Source: a bacterium
Lineage (GTDB): Bacteria > Sysuimicrobiota > Sysuimicrobiia > Sysuimicrobiales > Segetimicrobiaceae
DNA length: 32,028 bases
Direction of reading: 5' to 3'
NCBI GenBank assembly: GCA_035945995.1
Contig: DASYZR010000080.1
Coordinates: forward strand, 1-32,028
The notes under the pieces are model-generated. The model saw nothing but the letters and a program-made list of their open reading frames with translations. It was not told where the DNA came from and did no database searches. Shown piece after piece: positions 28,886 to 32,028 of the stretch (the stretch's first letter is position 1; each line of letters opens with the position of its first letter). A program made the position numbers and the translations under genes.

Positions 28886-31723
28886 TCACCCTTCGCGGAC
28901 GCGCGCCGCCGTGATCGCATCCCGCAGCGAATCGAAGACCGGCAGCATGCTCGAGACCCCCATCGCGGTGAAGACCGGACGTAGCCGGGCGTCGGGCGGC
29001 AGGACAAGCACGAGCATGCACCGGATGGTCCGCAACCGCCGCGCCACCTGCAGCAGCGTCCGAAATCCCTGGCTGTCGAAATACCGCGCCTCGCTGAGCG
29101 CCAGCACGACCGTTCCCCCCAACGCCTGCTCCGCGGCCTCCTGCAGCAGCGTCTTGAACCGGCCGGCGTTGTCCAAATCTACGTCGCCCGACACCTCGAG
29201 CACCGGCACGTCGTCGACGCGGCGGATCTGCCAGTGGTCCCAGTCGACCTCCAGCCGCCCGGACTCGCGCGCTACTGCCACACGACGCACGGGGGCCGCC
29301 GCGGGTTTGATGGACGGAGGCGCGGGGGCCGGCGGCGGCGCGGCGCGGGGGCGCAGCGGCAACGAAAACGTCACCGTCGTGCCGCCCGGCCCCGGCACGA
29401 CCTGCACGTCGTCGGCCAGGGCGCGAATGAGATCGAGGCCCCGCCCGCCGTCCGTATGCGCGCGTCCCGGCCTCCACGTCCCCCGATCCCGGATCTCGAC
29501 CCGCACCGCGCCGTCCTCGCGCTGCACCCGTAGGAACACCATCCCCGGCGACGCGCCGTAGGCGTGTTCGATCACGTTGTTGGCCGCCTCGCCCGAGGCG
29601 ATCATGAGCGCGGAGACGACGTCTTCATCGAGATCGAGACCCCGGCTCAACTGCCGGAGGGCGTGCCGAATGAGCCGCAGGCTCGACGGCTGCGCCGGGA
29701 GCGTGAGGTCCAGGTGGTCCACGGGCTGTGGATCGACGGCGAGCGTGACGATCGCGACGTCGTCGGGCGCCGCCGTCCCGACCATGCGGGCCAGGATCGC
29801 GCGGGCCGCATCCGGCGAGCGGTCCCGTGCTTCCCGCGCGACGGTCTCGAGGAGCGCCTCATGTCCGCCGGCCGGATCACGGGTCGATTCGATCAACCCG
29901 TCGGTAATGAGCACCAGCAGCGAGCCGGGCGCGAGATCGGCCGTCCACGATGGCGCGGCGGCCGCCTCCATGAACCCCAGGGGCAGCCCGCCCGACGGCA
30001 GCGCCCGCGCGCCGTCGGGCTCGGCCAGGATCGGCGCGGGATGGCCGGCGGTCGCATAGGCGAACACGCCCGTCACGGGATCGAAGGTGCCGAAGATCGC
30101 CGTCGTCATACCCTCGTGCTCGTGGCTGAGCTTCAGCACCTGGCTCGCGATCGCGAGCACCTCGGCCGGAGGGTGGCCCTCCAGCGCCGCGGCCCGCACG
30201 GCCTGACGGACCTGACCCATCACCACCGCGGCCTCGACGCCCCGGCCCACGACATCACCGATCGCCAGCGCCACACGGCCGTCGGGAAGCCGGAAGACGT
30301 CGTACCAGTCGCCGCCCACGGCCGGCGCGCCCTCGCTCGGCACGTAGACGGCGCGGAGCCGTACCCCGGGAACGTCCGGCACCTCCGTCGGCAGCAGCGC
30401 CCGCTGCAGAGTCGCCGCCATCTGGTACTCGTTCGCATAGAGCCGCGCGCGCTCGAACGCCTGGGCGCACTGCCGGCCGAGCGCCAGCAAGAACTCCGCC
30501 TCGCCGCCGTCGGCTCGCGACAAACCGGCAACCCGGAGTGACAACACACCCGTCGCCGCTGAGTGCAGCCGCAGCGGCACGGTGGCGCCTCCCCCCTCGC
30601 GGCCCGCCGGGGGGTCCGCCCGGGGATGGTCCTCCGCGGGGGCGATATCATGCCACACCACCGTGCCCGTCCTCACCGCCTCCTCGAGATGACGGTCCTG
30701 ACCCGGCGCCACCCGGCGCCACCGATCGGCGAATTCCTCCGTATACCCCATCGACGCGATCAGCTCGAAGGTTCCGTCCTGCGCCACGAGCCACACCGCG
30801 GCCGCCGACGCGCCGAGGACGCTCATGGCGCGCCCCACGACGGCGCGGGCGACCTGGCCTGGCGTGACCGCTTCGGACAGCGCCGCGCTGAGATCGACAA
30901 GCAGCCGCTGCCGGCGCCCAAGACGCGCGCGGCGCGAAATATCGTGCTCGATCATTGACGTGGCGATGATGCGCCCGCGTTCGTCCTTGATCGGTGAGAT
31001 CGTGAGCGACACCTCGACCTGAGTGCCGTCCTTCCGCATCCGCACGGTCTCGAGGGGCGTGATGACGTCGCCCTCCCGCAGGCGCACCAGACCGCGGGGG
31101 ATTTCGTCCGTCCGGCCGGCCGGCGTCAGCATCGCCAGCGGCCGGCCCACGGCGTCGCCCGGCGTGTAGCCGTAGACGCGCTCGGCGCCGCGGTTCCACG
31201 ACAGGATGACGCCCTCCATGCTTGTGCTGAAGATCGCGTCGTCGGAGGACGCGGCGATGGCGGCGAGATGCGCCTGCGCCCCCGCCGCGGCGCGCCGCCG
31301 GCGTTCCGCCTCATGGGCGCGCGCGAACCCCTCGGCGGCCCCGAGCGCCGCGATCCCAAAGGCCCCAAGCGTCGGCAGCGCGTCGCGGAGCGCCGGCCAC
31401 GACGCGTCGTGGGGCACGAGGAAATGCCAGGTCGCGATCATGGAAAGCAGCGCGGCGCCGTACCCGACGTCGCGGCCCGCGGCGTAGGCCAGCGCGGCAA
31501 TCAACGGGATATAGAGGAAGAACCCGGGCCCGCCGATGAGGTGGGCCCGGAGCTGCACGGCCAGCGCGGTGACCCCGATGACCACCCCCACCATCAGCGC
31601 GAACTGGGCGATCGCCAGAGCGTAGTGCCGCCGGGAGGCGCGAGTCCGGACAGCCTGGACCGGCGCCCGGCTCGCTGAGCCGTCCGTCGGAGGCAATTGG
31701 GCAGACACGGGTTGCACGCTCAT
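28886..31723 (-). CDS. Multidomain sensor: membrane, PAS, GAF, SpoIIE phosphatase, RsbW-like kinase and STAS
   Basis: 945 aa from ATG 31723 (MSVQPVSAQL); AGGG lies upstream. Domains in order: three or four membrane helices (about 33-130, with FFLYIPLIAALAYAAGRDVG typical of DUF4118/KdpD-like sensors); PAS 150-265 (DDAIFSTSMEGVILSWNRGAERVYGY); GAF about 275-425; PP2C/SpoIIE phosphatase 440-665 with metal-binding Asp in GGDWYDVF (470-477), IGDVVGRGVEAA (488-499), TDGLIES (607-613) and PDDVAI; HATPase_c 680-790 with N-box GEAANNVIEHAYG (711-723), DRG (746-748) and GGRGLDLI (759-766); Pro-rich linker; STAS 828-940 with FDSQGF placing S884 at the phosphorylated serine. This holds all parts of a partner-switching system that controls sigma factors. 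Probable role: signal-dependent control of a general-stress-type sigma factor. Confidence 0.93.
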   Translation of the reverse strand: MSVQPVSAQLPPTDGSASRAPVQAVRTRASRRHYALAIAQFALMVGVVIGVTALAVQLRAHLIGGPGFFLYIPLIAALAYAAGRDVGYGAALLSMIATWHFLVPHDASWPALRDALPTLGAFGIAALGAAEGFARAHEAERRRRAAAGAQAHLAAIAASSDDAIFSTSMEGVILSWNRGAERVYGYTPGDAVGRPLAMLTPAGRTDEIPRGLVRLREGDVITPLETVRMRKDGTQVEVSLTISPIKDERGRIIATSMIEHDISRRARLGRRQRLLVDLSAALSEAVTPGQVARAVVGRAMSVLGASAAAVWLVAQDGTFELIASMGYTEEFADRWRRVAPGQDRHLEEAVRTGTVVWHDIAPAEDHPRADPPAGREGGGATVPLRLHSAATGVLSLRVAGLSRADGGEAEFLLALGRQCAQAFERARLYANEYQMAATLQRALLPTEVPDVPGVRLRAVYVPSEGAPAVGGDWYDVFRLPDGRVALAIGDVVGRGVEAAVVMGQVRQAVRAAALEGHPPAEVLAIASQVLKLSHEHEGMTTAIFGTFDPVTGVFAYATAGHPAPILAEPDGARALPSGGLPLGFMEAAAAPSWTADLAPGSLLVLITDGLIESTRDPAGGHEALLETVAREARDRSPDAARAILARMVGTAAPDDVAIVTLAVDPQPVDHLDLTLPAQPSSLRLIRHALRQLSRGLDLDEDVVSALMIASGEAANNVIEHAYGASPGMVFLRVQREDGAVRVEIRDRGTWRPGRAHTDGGRGLDLIRALADDVQVVPGPGGTTVTFSLPLRPRAAPPPAPAPPSIKPAAAPVRRVAVARESGRLEVDWDHWQIRRVDDVPVLEVSGDVDLDNAGRFKTLLQEAAEQALGGTVVLALSEARYFDSQGFRTLLQVARRLRTIRCMLVLVLPPDARLRPVFTAMGVSSMLPVFDSLRDAITAARVREG

Positions 31724-31804
31724 ATCTACCCTGCTCGCGCGGCGCGGAAACCCGCACCCGGCCCGGCGGCTAGCGGCGCCGCGGCGTGGGTACTTGCCGT
31801 TCTG

Positions 31805-31813
31805 TGTTACAAT
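31805..31813 (+). promoter_or_regulatory. Extended -10 promoter for the gene at 31824
   Basis: TG at 31805-31806, one base, then TACAAT at 31808-31813, ending 10 nt before the ATG at 31824. No Shine-Dalgarno lies between, so a leader of only about 4 nt is predicted. Confidence 0.45.
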
Positions 31814-31823
31814 CGTCCTTACC

Positions 31824-32028
31824 ATGACGGCCGACTCGAACCTCGGGACGACGCGCCACTGCCCGGCGTGCGGCGGCGCCCGCGAGCCGTTTTTCGACAG
31901 CCCCTGCGAAGACCCGGTGGCCTGGCTGTGCCCGCCGTGCGGCACGGTCGAAATGGAAATGCCCCGGATGAGGCTGTCGCCCGAGGCGCGTGCCGAACTC
32001 GTGGCGCTGGAGGCCTTCATGCGGGCCG
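31824..32028 (+). CDS. Small zinc-ribbon protein, cut by the window end
   Basis: The frame from ATG 31824 (MTADSNLGTT) runs open for 68 codons to the window edge. It contains two Cys pairs, CPAC (residues about 13-16) and CPPC (about 39-42), spaced as in a rubredoxin-like zinc ribbon, then a helical part (MRLSPEARAELVALEAFM). A zinc-binding role is therefore likely; function unknown. Divergent from the large sensor gene with 100 nt between start codons. No ribosome binding site; the -10 site suggests a leaderless transcript. Confidence 0.62.
   Translation, partial: MTADSNLGTTRHCPACGGAREPFFDSPCEDPVAWLCPPCGTVEMEMPRMRLSPEARAELVALEAFMRA

Noticed and set aside
27702-29561. Long plus-strand open frame (619 codons)
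   Set aside because: Antisense shadow over the glycosidase and sensor genes; Arg/Pro/His-rich, no domain, while the minus-strand products have clear families.
1-32028. CRISPR arrays, rRNA, tRNA, complete insertion sequences
   Set aside because: No regularly spaced repeats, no cloverleaf or rRNA sequence and no intact transposase were seen on either strand by eye.

Overview
The window is GC-rich (clearly above 60 percent) bacterial chromosomal DNA with closely packed genes on both strands. Gene content includes a GerW/YtfJ-like protein, a SpoIIE/RsbW/STAS regulator, peptide ABC transporters, an AMIN-domain protein and a phosphodiester glycosidase. That mix suggests a deep-branching Terrabacteria-type soil or sediment lineage (Chloroflexi-like or a candidate phylum) rather than a proteobacterium. 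This is inferred from gene content only; there is no rRNA or other marker gene here.

Layout. 1-2.6 kb: small and poorly conserved genes, including a 55-aa membrane protein, a winged-helix-like protein, a hairpin-rich gene-free stretch ending in a good intrinsic terminator, and a DUF6717-like protein. 2.7-6.7 kb (minus): a SNF2 helicase translationally coupled to a SWIM zinc-finger protein. 7.1-8.6 kb (minus): an M20 amidohydrolase. 8.7-9.4 kb: an exported LolA-like protein. 9.4-11.5 kb (minus): a compact operon DUF1326 - DUF2182 - AhpD/CMD-like protein, in which the last gene has an in-frame UGA exactly at the second position of its CxxC motif (CGYU), followed by a bSECIS-like hairpin. It is very probably a selenoprotein that automated annotation splits into two ORFs.

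11.7-14.4 kb: an intact VOC protein followed by decayed genes: an unknown fragment, a twice-frameshifted DUF1801 gene, the tail of a SigJ-type sigma factor, and truncated and frameshifted DppB/DppC permeases. A small intact membrane-protein gene with its own promoter and terminator sits among them on the other strand. 14.4-17.4 kb: a TetR regulator divergent from a cupin gene with a readable promoter/operator, a double cupredoxin, a small membrane protein and a GYD-domain protein. 17.4-20.6 kb: an AMIN-domain exported protein, a ThDP enzyme and a GerW-like protein.

20.7-27.7 kb (plus): an apparent operon of FAD-linked oxidase, D-glutamate cyclase-like protein, D-cysteine desulfhydrase/ACC deaminase-like PLP enzyme and a peptide-type ABC importer (binding protein plus two permeases, no ATPase). 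It reads as uptake and breakdown of D-amino-acid-derived compounds. 27.7-31.7 kb (minus): a phosphodiester glycosidase and a 945-aa sensor protein carrying PAS, GAF, PP2C phosphatase, anti-sigma-type kinase and STAS domains in one chain. The window ends inside a small zinc-ribbon gene.

Three small genes (starts at 256, 13288 and 31824) lack Shine-Dalgarno sequences and have a -10 hexamer 9-10 nt before the start codon, which suggests leaderless transcripts.
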